Shown piece by piece: positions 13,278-24,100 of a stretch of DNA of 64,000 nt (positions within the stretch are counted from its first letter, which is position 1; each line of letters starts with the position of its first letter). Both the position numbers and the translations under genes were made by a program. Below the pieces are notes generated by a model. That model worked only from the letters and a program-made list of their open reading frames with translations, was not told where the DNA came from and did not search any database. Source of the DNA: Paulinella micropora (Eukaryota; Cercozoa; Imbricatea; Euglyphida); assembly GCA_009731375.1 (NCBI GenBank), contig BJOX01000277.1, forward strand, positions 1 to 64,000, written 5' to 3'.

Positions 13278-13631
13278 GCACATGTACATACGTCCATTTC
13301 ACACGTACACGCAAAGATGGTACAGACAAAGAAATAGGCAATTATTCAGAGGGTTAGGCTAAGAATCTACATACGACATGAAAAGGTCAGGGAAGGGGAC
13401 GGGGGCAACGGAGTTGTTAAGTAAATTTCTTCCGCCCGGAAGCAGCCCTCAGAAACAAATTTTCTAATATGTTGATTATCTATTTATTGATTTGATTTCG
13501 CAGTTATTTGTTTACTTATTCATTTTACCCAAATTTTGAAAAAGGCTGGGACGCGGAATCCGCAACGAAGGAGAAAAAAGAAAGAGAGAAAGAGAGAAAG
13601 AAAGAGAGAGAAAGCGAGAGAGAGAGAGATA

Positions 13632-13678
<47 letters not shown>

Positions 13679-13847
13679 CAAGCGAGGGAGGGAGGGAGAG
13701 GTGCGAATATCTCAATATCGTGAATGCGCTAATGCAGGACCAGCCACACTTCGGTCCGGAGGATGAGGCTGTACTGGGAGTGCTCTTGCGAATAGCTGGT
13801 CAATATCTATCTATCTATCTATCCATCTATCTATCTATCTATCTATA

Positions 13848-13908
<61 letters not shown>

Positions 13909-13939
13909 GTCTGTCTACTATCTATCTACTATCTATCTA

Positions 13940-13995
<56 letters not shown>

Positions 13996-15238
13996 ATCTA
14001 TCTATCTATCTATCAGCTGGTTGCCATCGCCTGTCGATTCACTCTTTCCTCTCTGTCTCACTATCATTTGCATCTACTATGCTTGTATGCATCAAACTCC
14101 CATCCGCTCTATGCAAAGTCTATGTATTCTCCTTGGAGTGTATGGTATCGTATTGTTATGTATTAGCCCTGCCGTAGCATTTGAAGCACGCTCATATACA
14201 CCTGCACACTTATAAATGTTTACTCATATAAGGCATATGTGCATGCCCTTAGCGTACAAAGAACATACCTATGCCAAGCTAGACTCTTCTCCTCACGGTG
14301 CTGCCTCATACATGCATACATACGTACGTACATACATACATACGTACGTATGTGCATGCACGCATAAAGACATACAAATATGCATACATACGTACATACA
14401 TACGTACATACATACGTAAATACGTACATATGTATTTTCCTTGCATGCAGGTCCGATAATTAAGCGCACTAACACGCTTTTCAGCAAGAAGTCGGCCAAT
14501 TCCTCTCCTCGCAGCCCCAGCCCCCTCCGTAGGTCTTCTTCTTCTTCTTCTTCTTCTTCTTCTTCTTCTTCTTCTTCTTCTTCTTCTTCTTCTTCTTCTG
14601 TCTTCTACTTCTGTCTTCTGCTTCTGTCTTCTGCTCTGTCTTCTGCTTCTGTATTCTGCTTCTGTATTCTGCTTCTGTATTCTGCTTCTGTATTCTGCTT
14701 CTGTATTCTGCTTCTTTCCTCTGCTTCTTTTCTTCTGCTTCTTTCTTCTGTTCTTTCTTGTGTTTTTTTTCCTTCAGTTTCTTTCACCCGCTTCTTTTCT
14801 TCTGCTTCTTTTCTTGTGCTTCTTTTCTTGTGCTTCTTTTCTTGTGCTTCTTTCTTGTGCTTCTTTCTTCTTCTTTTTCTCTCTTCTTTTTCTTCTTTCT
14901 TCTATTTCTTTTCTTTTGCTTCCCTACTTGTGTTTTTTTCTTTTTCTACTCTTCTCCTCCTTCTCCTGCTCCTTGTTCTTGTATTTTCTTCCTATTGCTT
15001 CTTTTTCTTTTTTATTTTTCTTCTTTTTTTTCTTCTTCTTTTTGCCCCACTTTTTTTTTTCCTTTTTTCTTCTTCTTCTTTTTTCTTTTCTTCTTTTTCT
15101 TCTTTTCCTTCTTTTCCTTCTTTTCCTCATTTTCCTTCTTCTCCTTTTCTCCTTTCTGTGTCTCTCAATTTGTGTATACATATGTTTCCATGCGTTGCAG
15201 TTACTTCAACGAGGTCGCGGTCCCGCCCGTGGGGAAAG
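9801..15238 (+). CDS. Tandem-GAF protein (cyclic-nucleotide phosphodiesterase type), 12 exons
   Basis: Exons were assembled by GAF homology and matching phases: 9801-9856, 10020-10066, 10258-10329, 10427-10513, 10665-10795, 10884-10950, 11411-11470, 12244-12346, 13078-13133, 13738-13798, 14451-14532, 15201-15238. The first four give the end of one GAF domain ([18 protein letters not shown], then [13 protein letters not shown]); the next six give a second ([41 protein letters not shown], then [11 protein letters not shown]). Both carry the NKX5FX3DE signature known from cyclic-nucleotide-binding GAF domains of phosphodiesterases. A Ser-rich linker follows. The N-terminus and any catalytic domain are not found here, so assignment to phosphodiesterase rather than another GAF enzyme is inference. 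Introns are packed with microsatellites. Donors are mostly GTC, not GTRAGT. Confidence 0.8.
12061..12240. repeat. (CTAC)/(CTAT)n inside GAF intron
   Basis: Intronic tetranucleotide array ending in cctacctgtag, which supplies the acceptor of the exon at 12244. Confidence 0.95.
12459..12800. repeat. (CTAT)n degenerating to TTTAT repeats
   Basis: Intronic array with progressive decay (catc, ttta, ttgt units) toward its 3' end. Confidence 0.95.
13147..13282. repeat. (AC)n and (TA)n
   Basis: AC run followed by TA runs, starting 14 bp downstream of the exon ending at 13133. Confidence 0.95.
13571..13692. repeat. (GA)n / GAAA purine tract
   Basis: Purine-rich tract upstream of the exon at 13738; the only long purine array on the + strand within this gene. 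Confidence 0.9.
13802..14015. repeat. (CTAT)n inside GAF intron
   Basis: CTAT array beginning three bases after the donor at 13799. Confidence 0.95.
14538..15170. repeat. (CTT)n and long pyrimidine tract
   Basis: CTT array, then decayed ctgtattctgctt units (about 14640-14720), then about 450 bp of pyrimidine-rich sequence up to the acceptor at 15200. Confidence 0.9.
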
Positions 15239-16155
15239 GTCTTTCTCCTCAGCTTCTATCTCTTCGAGAGAAGAGGGTGTACGAGCGTTGCAACACCTGT
15301 GTAAGAAAAGTGCGCCTTGTTTCATCTCGCACATACCTTGCCGTTTTCTGACAAAGCGCCCATGAATATGCCCTTGCCTACGGTTAGCGCCAAGCCAGGT
15401 GGCAGTTCAAGGTGGCCCCATCTTTTATCAAAGCCGAAACCGTTGTGCTCTCTGCTACTTATTTTATGTAGATTTAATTTTTGTATTTTGAGTGATGTTC
15501 ATTTTACAAAATCTTCCACTTGGTTTCCTTCTCAGGAACGATCAAATTGCCGATCATGAGCGACTCAAGCAATAGGTGCACCACCAAACATTACTAACAC
15601 TTCATTCCTCTTCCATCGAGGACTGCTCCCGAGTCTTTGCCCTGAATCCTTGCGCTTGTGCTCCTGCTTCCCTTATGTACTGTTGCGTCTTTGTGACTCA
15701 TGGCATGCACCTTTCATCTTCTGCAAGAAAGTGCCTGACTGTAAAGATATTTGTGCAGTCAAGAAGAAATCTACGCGATTCCGCTGTCGCATGATTCCTG
15801 CAGACATTCAAGTGGCAATACCTTACAAAGTTCAAATCATTTTTGTATTCTACATCGGTGTAGACAAAACTGAGCACGTAATTGAAAACCTTTGTCGCGA
15901 GCTTTGAACGATCATTCCGCGTTGTCATATCTCAAATTAATAACGAGAGAAACGTGAACAGACTTGCGAATTTTGCAATTGAATGTGGTCGAGTTTGTTG
16001 TCGTGTTTGTGGGCAGGAGTCCCCCGACGACGCACCGCTCACCACACAGCACGCCCACCTCCGACCTGAGCCGCTCCCCAGGGGTCCGCACATCACAACA
16101 ACAACAGCAACAACAGCACACACACACACACACAAAATCCTACGCGCTGTCGCAG

Positions 16156-16202
<47 letters not shown>

Positions 16203-16515
16203 TGGTGCGAGAAAACAGTAGTTCTCCATCGCTTATGTTTTCCTTCTACGATGTCCCACCACTCCTTCTCTCTCCTCTTAATTTGCATTTGCTATTTTAG
16301 CCTCAACTCTTCACTTTGGGAGGAATCGCCGAGTAAAGAGCACGCACCAGATGCAACTGCAGGGCAAGGGCCACAGTCCAACACATCAACGACGCACACA
16401 TAAACACAGGGAATCTATTGTGCAAATATTATGTACGAACATGTAAATGAATTCGATTCTCTTGAAGGACTTTATTTATTTACCTTTTACTATTCTGTTC
16501 CTTACACAGCAAATT

Positions 16516-16561
<46 letters not shown>

Positions 16562-16583
16562 GTCCCTCTCTCTCTCACTCACA

Positions 16584-16650
<67 letters not shown>

Positions 16651-17074
16651 GACACACACTTCTTACCACCTTCGTATTATTTTCTTTCTTCTCATTTCCT
16701 TCCTTTCGATTTACACAACCTCTCTTTTCCATTTACAACTTCTATTTCTATTTTCTATATATTTAGTGACTGAAACCTTGCCTAGAGACTACCGAGTGAC
16801 AGCAAAAACAGCGATTAGAGAAGACAAAATCAAGGATCTAGCCGATAGTAATTTTGCATCACTTATGGGATGTCGTCTGATCTGTATATAATCGCACTTT
16901 GATTTATGAATTAACACTCGCTGATTGTCAGAAAACTTGAAAAAAAAATGATTTTGGAGAGGAAATAATGAGAAAGAGAAATAATAGTATTAATAAGTGT
17001 TATTGCAAAACTATTTCTCATATATGGCGAAAGAAATAAAATATTTTCACGAGAAGAAAAGAAAGCACGGAGAG

Positions 17075-17115
<41 letters not shown>

Positions 17116-17876
17116 CTGTAAGAGAATCGCGGTGGAAATTAAAGTAAGAGAAAATTATTTTAGAGTATGATGGAAGATATCGCAAGACACCAAATTAAAA
17201 ATATGAGAAAAATTTGAGAAATTGAAATGACAAGTGAATGAACAATACTTCTCAGTGAAAGAAGGTTTATCAAGAAATTTATCTAATTAATGTAAATAAG
17301 CAAAATGCATAATACAGTCACTGTACTGACAGCGCAAGATCCATATAAAAGATATGATATTTTATTTAAAATTAATACTATTTAGAAACTTTTCCGATTC
17401 TGCAGAGCAGCTGGTTAAGTTTGCAGTATATATCTGTCTGCCAACATAATACGTTGAGTTTATTTTGGCGGAAGGATCGGGTTACGTATTCCTGCATTAT
17501 ACGGTACGCTCGGAGGTGAGAAAAAGACGCTAAAAATTTTGTGGGTACGGAAAATTTTGGGTTCGAAGAAATGGTTGCAAAAATTCTACAAAACCATTCA
17601 GGCTTTGATATGTAGTACATTCACTTGAAACGCTTGTGACAGCAGAAATCAATAATCAGAAACAAAATAAGTTTGAAATAGAATGAGCAAGCTGTGATTT
17701 ATGAAAATTTCATCACAAAATTTTATGTGTCGTTTTCTTCATACACACTACATGAAATTCTCTGAAACTTGCGACCCGATCCTTCTAAGTGATGGAAGGA
17801 TCGGGTCAGTCAATTTGACTTGTGTTATAAATATTGCAGACAAATACAAAAAATGCGCATGAAATTTTGTGAACGG
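15239..17876. other. Host sequence, no exon confidently recognised
   Basis: It contains a GA array (about 16152-16201), a CT array (about 16518-16637) and a TA array (about 17081-17114). An open segment at about 16016-16090 after a gggcag acceptor (ESPDDAPLTTQHAH...) could be a further GAF-gene exon. The last kilobase before the insertion is AT-rich; ggaaggatcgggt occurs twice (about 17472 and 17793). Confidence 0.4.
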
Positions 17877-17882
17877 TAGCCA
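17877..17882. repeat. Target-site duplication, left copy (tagcca)
   Basis: The six bases tagcca directly precede the left terminal repeat and recur directly after the right one at 38406-38411. Six-base duplications are characteristic of polinton/Maverick integration. Confidence 0.88.
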
Positions 17883-17978
17883 AGTAGTATAGGGGGCCAC
17901 TTCGGCACACTTTTTCAAGACATACCACCCGCCACCAGAGACACACACCGGCCGGCCCGCACGGGACAAAATGTCAAC
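17883..17978 (+). repeat. Left terminal inverted repeat
   Basis: Identical over 91 bp to the reverse complement of 38315-38405, then one mismatch and four more matching bases. It is GC-rich in its inner half (ccggccggcccgcacggg), unlike the rest of the element. Confidence 0.95.
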
Positions 17979-18296
17979 AATAATCATTCACACATTTCAG
18001 TTTCGTAAAATAATAGAAAAAATAACAACAAGGAATTAAGAAAAAAGAATTCACAGACAACAGTCACCAAAACAGAATTTTTTGAAATAACCACACCGGT
18101 CCACGATAAAATAAAAAGGCAACTGGTAAATAAAAAGGAAATGAACCCGTGACCGAAACATTGATGACTGGTATTTTTTTTTTTGCACGAAAACTGCAAA
18201 ATAGACCTACAGATTTTCTCCTTTGCTGAAAACACGATTTTTGACAAAGCGAAAAGAATGCCATTTTACCCTTTGCAAAGTATATAAAAGTTATAT
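17979..18296. promoter_or_regulatory. Left subterminal region with TATA-like box
   Basis: About 320 bp of AT-rich non-coding DNA between the terminal repeat and the first gene. A good TATA-like box, tatataaaag, lies at 18281-18290, only seven bases from the ATG at 18297, so the true start of transcription or translation may lie a little downstream. No other motif is recognised. Confidence 0.5.
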
Positions 18297-18779
18297 ATGT
18301 CCAATAATTTTGATAACCTTGATAATTTTGATAATTATTCTGATAATTCTGATAATGAGAGTATAAGGAGAGACAGTAATGACTGGATAGAATATTATAT
18401 GGATAAACAAGAAAGCATAGTAAATAGACATAAAATATCAGTAAGTAATCAAATTGAATTGATAAATGAAAAAATAAAAGAGTTAACAAAAAAGAAAGAA
18501 GAACTTGAAGAAAGAGAGGATGCGATAGATGAAAGATTAATAGCAATAGAAGAAGAGAAGAACAGAAAGAAGAATAATGATAAAATGAAAAGAAATAGAA
18601 AGAGAGAAGAGGAAAGAAGAAAGAAAGAGGAGAGGTTGTTAGATAGCTGGTTGCTAGCTAGGAAGCAACCATTGAGTGAAAGAGATGAAACATATGCTAG
18701 GAAGTTGATAAGTGATGGTGATAGCTTTGATGATGTGCTTGATAAATATAATAAATACAGAAATAGGGTTGAGGGGTAA
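18297..18779 (+). CDS. Coiled-coil accessory protein, 160 residues
   Basis: Intact frame. Residues 1-25 are Asn/Asp-rich (SNNFDNLDNFDNYSDNSDN), followed by a long charged helix with strong heptad character (about 40-115, ending in an RKREEERRKKEER run) and a small C-terminal globular piece (SWLLARKQPLSERDETYARK). No known family is recognised. It is the outermost left gene of the element and has a TATA-like box rather than the ATATAG motif found before virion genes, which may mark it as early. A DNA- or protein-binding role is possible but not shown. Confidence 0.7.
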   Translation: MSNNFDNLDNFDNYSDNSDNESIRRDSNDWIEYYMDKQESIVNRHKISVSNQIELINEKIKELTKKKEELEEREDAIDERLIAIEEEKNRKKNNDKMKRNRKREEERRKKEERLLDSWLLARKQPLSERDETYARKLISDGDSFDDVLDKYNKYRNRVEG

Positions 18780-18787
18780 AAATAGCT

Positions 18788-18871
18788 GACTGTATAAAGT
18801 CCTGGGCACGACATTAAACTACCCCTACATATACATACATAGTTGTCCCTCCTTTGTATGTATGTGTATGT
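18788..18871 (+). promoter_or_regulatory. TATA-like box and leader hairpin of the spliced gene
   Basis: tgtataaag lies at 18791-18799. Downstream, catatacatacata (18828-18841) and tatgtatgtgtatg (18857-18870) form a 14-bp stem with one mismatch and a 15-base loop, five bases before the ATG at 18876. It could be a translational or RNA-level control element. Confidence 0.45.
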
Positions 18872-18875
18872 CGCG

Positions 18876-19335
18876 ATGCCTCCGAAGAAGAAGGAAGAAG
18901 AGCCAGCACCAGCAACTCCTCAGGTAATAATATCTTCTCTTTTTTGTTGCTCACATTGTTGTTTGTGTTTTTTAGAAAGCTATGGATGATGGGTTCAAAT
19001 TGCTTAGCCTTGCTGATAAGAAAGATGGTCAGGGAAAATTTACCCCAACGAGAATGGTCGGGTTCTTTGTTGAGCACAAAGACAACGATATTTTCATTTA
19101 CAAGTCAAAAGAGGCTACTGATGCATTCTCAGAGATTGAAGCAAAAGGCTCGCAGTCTGCTGTTAAATCTCTGACTGTTGGGGCAGACGTATGGGTAGCT
19201 TTCAACAAAGATGTTCCTTTGTTTTTCTCTCCAAAGTTAAACAACATTGAGAAGGTTGCTTCTGATTTTGGAAGCATAACAAGAATTATCCGCTCCAAGA
19301 TTTATCTCAACAAAGCTTCTCGTGGCAACAACTGA
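18876..19335 (+). CDS. Spliced accessory gene, 135 residues, basic N-terminus
   Basis: Exon 1 18876-18923 encodes MPPKKKEEEPAPATPQ; exon 2 18976-19335 continues KAMDDGFKLLSLADKKDG and ends SRGNN. The intron (18924-18975, 52 bases) has gtaata at the donor and a T-rich ttttttag acceptor, and splicing preserves the frame. The ORF starting at the internal ATG 18982 would lose the Lys/Pro-rich leader. The body looks like a compact mixed alpha/beta domain with motifs GKFTPTRMVGFFVEHK and SLTVGADVWVAFNKD. No family is recognised. A nuclear-expressed early function would fit the canonical intron; this is inference. Confidence 0.72.
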
Positions 19336-19356
19336 AAAAATAAAAATCTTCAATAC

Positions 19357-20348
19357 TTACAAATCCATTATTTCCTTTTTCTTTTTAATCCGGGCACTAC
19401 TACGACTATTTTCCTGCTTTATGTCTAATGACTTTAATAAGTGGCCGGTCTTTTTTTGTTTAGTTGCTTCCTTGACTTTATCAGCTAGTTGAGGTTTAAC
19501 TTCCGGTTCTTGTTCGTTCATTTTGGACTTTAATAATTGCTGAGGGCTGACTATTTCGTGATCTGAAAGAATTAACTTGAAGCCTTTACGCCCTTTAACC
19601 TTATATATAGCCTTAGAATATTGAACATCGCCTTTGGAAAAAACATTTCTTTGATTCTCTTTTCTAACGGTTGAGCCCTTAGGAAATTTATTAATAAGAC
19701 CGGCTCTATATATTCCCTGATCATTTTTCTTTTTACCCTCATAGACTTCCATAGGTGTAGCTTTAATTGTATTATGATATGTATTATTATAATTTTCCAC
19801 AATTTCATGAATGTAAGGAACCCAAATAAAATTATCATTAACTTCCCACATGAAATTTAAATCATTCCTTATTGTTCTAATAAATCTATCTACTATGCCC
19901 ATAGTTCGGTGGTCGCCAACTTCGTTAGTTGTATGTTGAATTCCATTCTCTTTGAAGTATTCAGCAACTTGCCCTTTATATTCACTGCCGTTGTCGGACG
20001 TAATCCTTTTAGGTTTGAGCATTTTTTTAAATCCTTCTAATACTTCACTGGTTGTTTTATTTTTGATCGGTTCAATCCAACCACGACGAGAATAAACATC
20101 AATCATTACTAAGCCAAAATTATAGTTTTTGTTTCCTTTCTTAGTAGCTATTTTAGACATATCCATAAGGTCAATAAACACTTGGCTTAATGGTTCAGGT
20201 TCAGGGGCTAGTATAGTATTCCATTTTTTTGGGTTCTTAGATTGATAATGTATTTCAGAAGCGTCTTCAATTTCTGTTGTTCAAGCTCTTCGTTTTTGCC
20301 TGGAGTTTCTTCCAGTTGTGAGTTAGCGGTCGTATGCTTATGGTCCAT
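19357..20348 (-). CDS. rve-family (DDE) integrase, one frameshift
   Basis: Retroviral-type integrase core: first Asp in FIDLMDM, IDVYSRRGW strand, second Asp in ITSDNGSEYKG, and GIVDRFIRTIR where retroviral and polinton integrases have the third acidic residue. Here it reads Asp (VDR), not the usual Glu. The C-terminal part (YKVKGRKGFKLILSD, then a Lys-rich tail) may be an SH3/chromo-like DNA-binding region. The core frame opens at 20181 without ATG. An ATG at 20348 (MDHKHTTANSQLEETPGK) reaches it through a one-base shift near 20270-20282. No HHCC zinc finger is seen upstream, so the N-terminus is short for the family. It would join the element ends to host DNA, giving the 6-bp duplication. 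Confidence 0.88.
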
Positions 20349-20485
20349 TGCTATATGCGACTAAAATAGAAAGGTAGTTTATCACGATATATAAAAGAGT
20401 AAATAATAAGTCGTGCATAAAGTTATATATTGAAAGATTTAAAACATCTTTCAGCAAAAGGTTTTGTGAAACTTTTTCGAAAGTT
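20349..20485. other. Intergenic, palindrome-rich
   Basis: It contains gaaactttttcgaaagtttc (about 20467-20486), a near-perfect palindrome that could act as terminator for the gene to its right or as a protein-binding site. Related gaaaaagtttc motifs recur at about 25246 and 32895. Confidence 0.4.
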
Positions 20486-20998
20486 TCAAAACTTTAAAAA
20501 TATCTTTGAAACATAATTATTTTCTTTTTTTGGTTTCTCGGGTTGTTGGTCATAAACATTGACACTAACACGGCTAGTCTTCTTCCCTCCTTTCTTAGGC
20601 TTGGGCTTTTCTTCTTCTTCCTCAGATTCGCTATCCTCGCTATCTTCTTCCACTTTCTTTTTTACCACTTTCTTCGCCTTCTTCTGTTTGGCTTTAAGTT
20701 TCATACCCGCAACCCGTTGGGCAACGATATCAACAAAGTCGTGTTCAACCTCTTCATCGCTTTCGCTGCTTTCCTCACTTTTCTCACCGTCTCTACCATC
20801 AATCATATCTTTCGCCAACTGCTTCTTAGTAATGTGGTCCATCTTTTCGTCATTGGTCATTTCTTTCACATTCTTCGCCTCTTCCTCAGCAAGTAGTTCC
20901 CTCGCCCTCTCAATCTTTCTCTGCCTAGCATATTGCTTCTTCATTACAGTCGCTTTTTCAAGGTTCTTTATGGCAATCTCTCTATTACCTCTCGGCAT
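20486..20998 (-). CDS. Highly charged Lys/Glu-rich protein, 170 residues
   Basis: Intact frame from ATG 20998. The N-terminal half is basic and helical (QYARQRKIERARELLAEEE). The C-terminal half alternates acidic Ser/Glu blocks with Lys-rich blocks (KAKQKKAKKVVKKKVEEDSE, then EEEEEKPKPKKGGKKTS). It may be disordered and nucleic-acid binding, perhaps a core or packaging protein. KKGGKK offers a possible GG protease site. No family is recognised. Confidence 0.6.
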   Translation of the reverse strand: MPRGNREIAIKNLEKATVMKKQYARQRKIERARELLAEEEAKNVKEMTNDEKMDHITKKQLAKDMIDGRDGEKSEESSESDEEVEHDFVDIVAQRVAGMKLKAKQKKAKKVVKKKVEEDSEDSESEEEEEKPKPKKGGKKTSRVSVNVYDQQPEKPKKENNYVSKIFLKF

Positions 20999-21113
20999 AG
21001 ATTTTCTGATGGAAAATCGGTTTGTTTTTTAAAACAAACTTGTGTTTGTCTCGGTTATATATCTAACCAAAAATAATTTTTAATCGGATTAATTATCCAA
21101 AATATATACAATA

Positions 21114-24100
21114 ATGTCGCAATTCAAAAGTTTATTAGGCCTTAATGAGTTGGCTGTCGATAGTCTAAACATACTTAACTTAGACCTTACCAACACTAAT
21201 ATTATAGGCTTAAATACAGATAGGGTGCCAGAAGATGCCGACCCCGTAAATCTTTATTTTACCAACGGCCGATTTGATACACGACTGGCTACCAAAAGCA
21301 CAGCAGACATCAAAGAGGGAACTAATCTATACTATACTGATGGGCGGTTTGACACAAGATTTTCTAACAAATCAACAACTAACTTAGCCGAAGGAACCAA
21401 TTTATACTATACGACAGCTAGGGCGAATACAGACTTTGATGCTAGGCTTTTATTGAAAACAACCGCAGATTTAAAAGAAGGAACCAATCTATACTATACG
21501 ACAGCTAGGGCGAATACAGATTTTGACACACGACTAGCCACTAAATCAACAACTAACTTAGCAGAAGGAACAAATTTATATTATACCACAGCAAGAGCCA
21601 ATACAGACTTTGATACACGGCTAGCCACTAAATCAACAACTAACTTAGCAGAGGGGACGAACCTTTATTACACCACTGCGAGATTTGATACACAATTAGC
21701 GACCAAGAGCACGACCAACTTAGCAGAAGGAACTAATTTATACTATACGACAGCGAGAGCTAATACAGACTTTGATACACGGCTCGCAATTAAATCCACG
21801 ACAAACAGCAGAGGGGACGAACCTATATTACACCGCTGCGAGATTTGATACACAATTAGCTACCAAGAGCACGACCAACTTAGCAGAAGGAACTAATTTA
21901 TACTATACGACAGCGAGAGCTAATACAGACTTTGACACACGGCTAGCGACTAAATCAACTACCAACTTAGCAGAGGGGACGAACCTATATTACACCACCG
22001 CGAGAGCAAACACAGACTTTGACACACGGCTAGGAACTAAATCAACTACTAACTTAGCAGAGGGGACGAACCTTTATTACACCAATGCGAGATTTGACAC
22101 ACAATTAGCAACAAAGAGCACAACCAACTTAGCAGAAGGCACTAATTTATATTACACCACAGCACGAGATAATTCAAATTTTGACACACGGCTCGCCACT
22201 AAATCAACTGCTAACCTAGCCGAAGGAACCAATCTATATTATACGACAGCCAGAGCGAATACAGACTTTGATACTAGACTGGCGACCAAGAGCACCACCA
22301 ACTTAGCAGAGGGAACTAATTTATACTACACCACCGCTATGGCGAATACGGACTTTGACAAACGGCTAGAAACTAAATCAATAGATGCTTTAAGTGATGT
22401 AATAATAACAACACCCGCAAATGGTCAATTATTAACATACAACGGCTCAAACTGGGTAAATTCCACTGGGTCATTGGCTTTCCTTGCTTTGTCAGGTGGA
22501 ACAATGACTGGTGATGTTAAAATGGGTGCTTCGGCTTTTACTTTATACACAGCCCCGCAGGCTATGACGACGAATAATTCAGGCGGGTTTATTGCTTCTG
22601 CTTCTAATGAATACAATCCAGCATATTATGCTTTTAATGCCGACCAGAACGATTATTGGACTGCGGCTATATACTACAACGACACAACAGGAGTTTATAA
22701 TAGAACACCAGGAACTACGAATACTTGGGGAGGAACAGCATACACAGGCGAATATGTAAAAATTGATTTAGGAGCAATATACAAGATAAAAAATTATTAT
22801 GTCAGGTCTTCATCTGCTAATTACATTGAAACAACACCGAGCATTTGGTATGTAGGAGTAAGCACGACAATATTACATATACCTTATGTGACAGCAGGAG
22901 TGGCGAGGCTTGGGCTTCACAAACAACTAAAACATACACACCCGCTTCAAATGCTTCTGCTAGATATATTATATTTGTAGTAAATAAGACGGGTAGTGGT
23001 GGAACTTCATTTAGAAGCCAACCCCGTATAGCCAGTTTGTATTTTGATTATGAGACATATAATTATGATATAACATTGATTAGAAGTATGACAAGCTACA
23101 TATTAACAACAAGCGGAGCAATATCGGCAAGTGGCTTAATCACGGCGAGTGCGGGATTAACAGGAACGACATTAACTGCCAGCGGATTGATAACGGCTAA
23201 TGCGGGAGTTGATATGAAAAGTCAAATTTTGTCAAATGTGGGCACTCCATCGGCTTCAACAGACGGGGCGACAAAAGGCTATATTGACACACTAGACGGA
23301 CAAAATGCTAAATTAACGGGAACTCAAACCATAGCAGGAACAAAAGAATTTAGCGGAATATTAGCAACTTCATTAGGCATCCAGTGTATAGTAGGTAGAA
23401 ATTCAAAAGGAACAGGTGCGACAGGGGGCTTAGAGTTATACGGCACAGCATCTAATGTAAATGGACCGCACATACAAGCATTCGTTAATAATTCAGTTTA
23501 TCACACATTCCAATTATTAAACTGGGCTCGGACAATATAAACTTAGTTTTTGATGCTTATTATGATGGTTCAAACTGGAAATCAAGCAACAGCAGTTCAA
23601 ACTTTCTAATTTCAAAAGGTGGCAACAAACTATCTTTTAATTATAATTCAGGAACAACGGTTGGAAACAATATAACTTGGTCTGAGGCGATGAATATAAA
23701 CACGGCTGGACTATTAACGGCGAATGCTGGGATAAGTACAACAACGGCGACGGCGAGTGGAGTGATAACCGCAAATGCTGGTATATCTTCCGCTCAAAGT
23801 ATTACAATGACTAATACAACCTCTCAACTTTACTTTTCGGACGGCACGACAACTACGTGCGGTATAATGTGGACTGATACCAACCACGGTGTATTTTGTA
23901 AGAGAAACTAAGATCAAATGTATATTAAAGAGTATGGCAATATGTACTTTCAAACAACAGGTTCTACTACACGAGCACAAATAAATTCAGGCGGTCTTTA
24001 TGTTCCTTCGGATAGTGCTACTACTTCGGTTCAAATAGGGATATCAAGAAATGCAAATTTCGTGAATGAACCAATGATTTTGATAAGGTCTGGTAATAAT

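Noticed and set aside
17743-17882. Longer terminal repeat extending outside 17883
   Set aside because: Identity stops at agtag; upstream bases match only as the target duplication.
21289-22380. CRISPR-like array
   Set aside because: The repeats are in-frame protein repeats with no unique spacers; they encode a fibre shaft.
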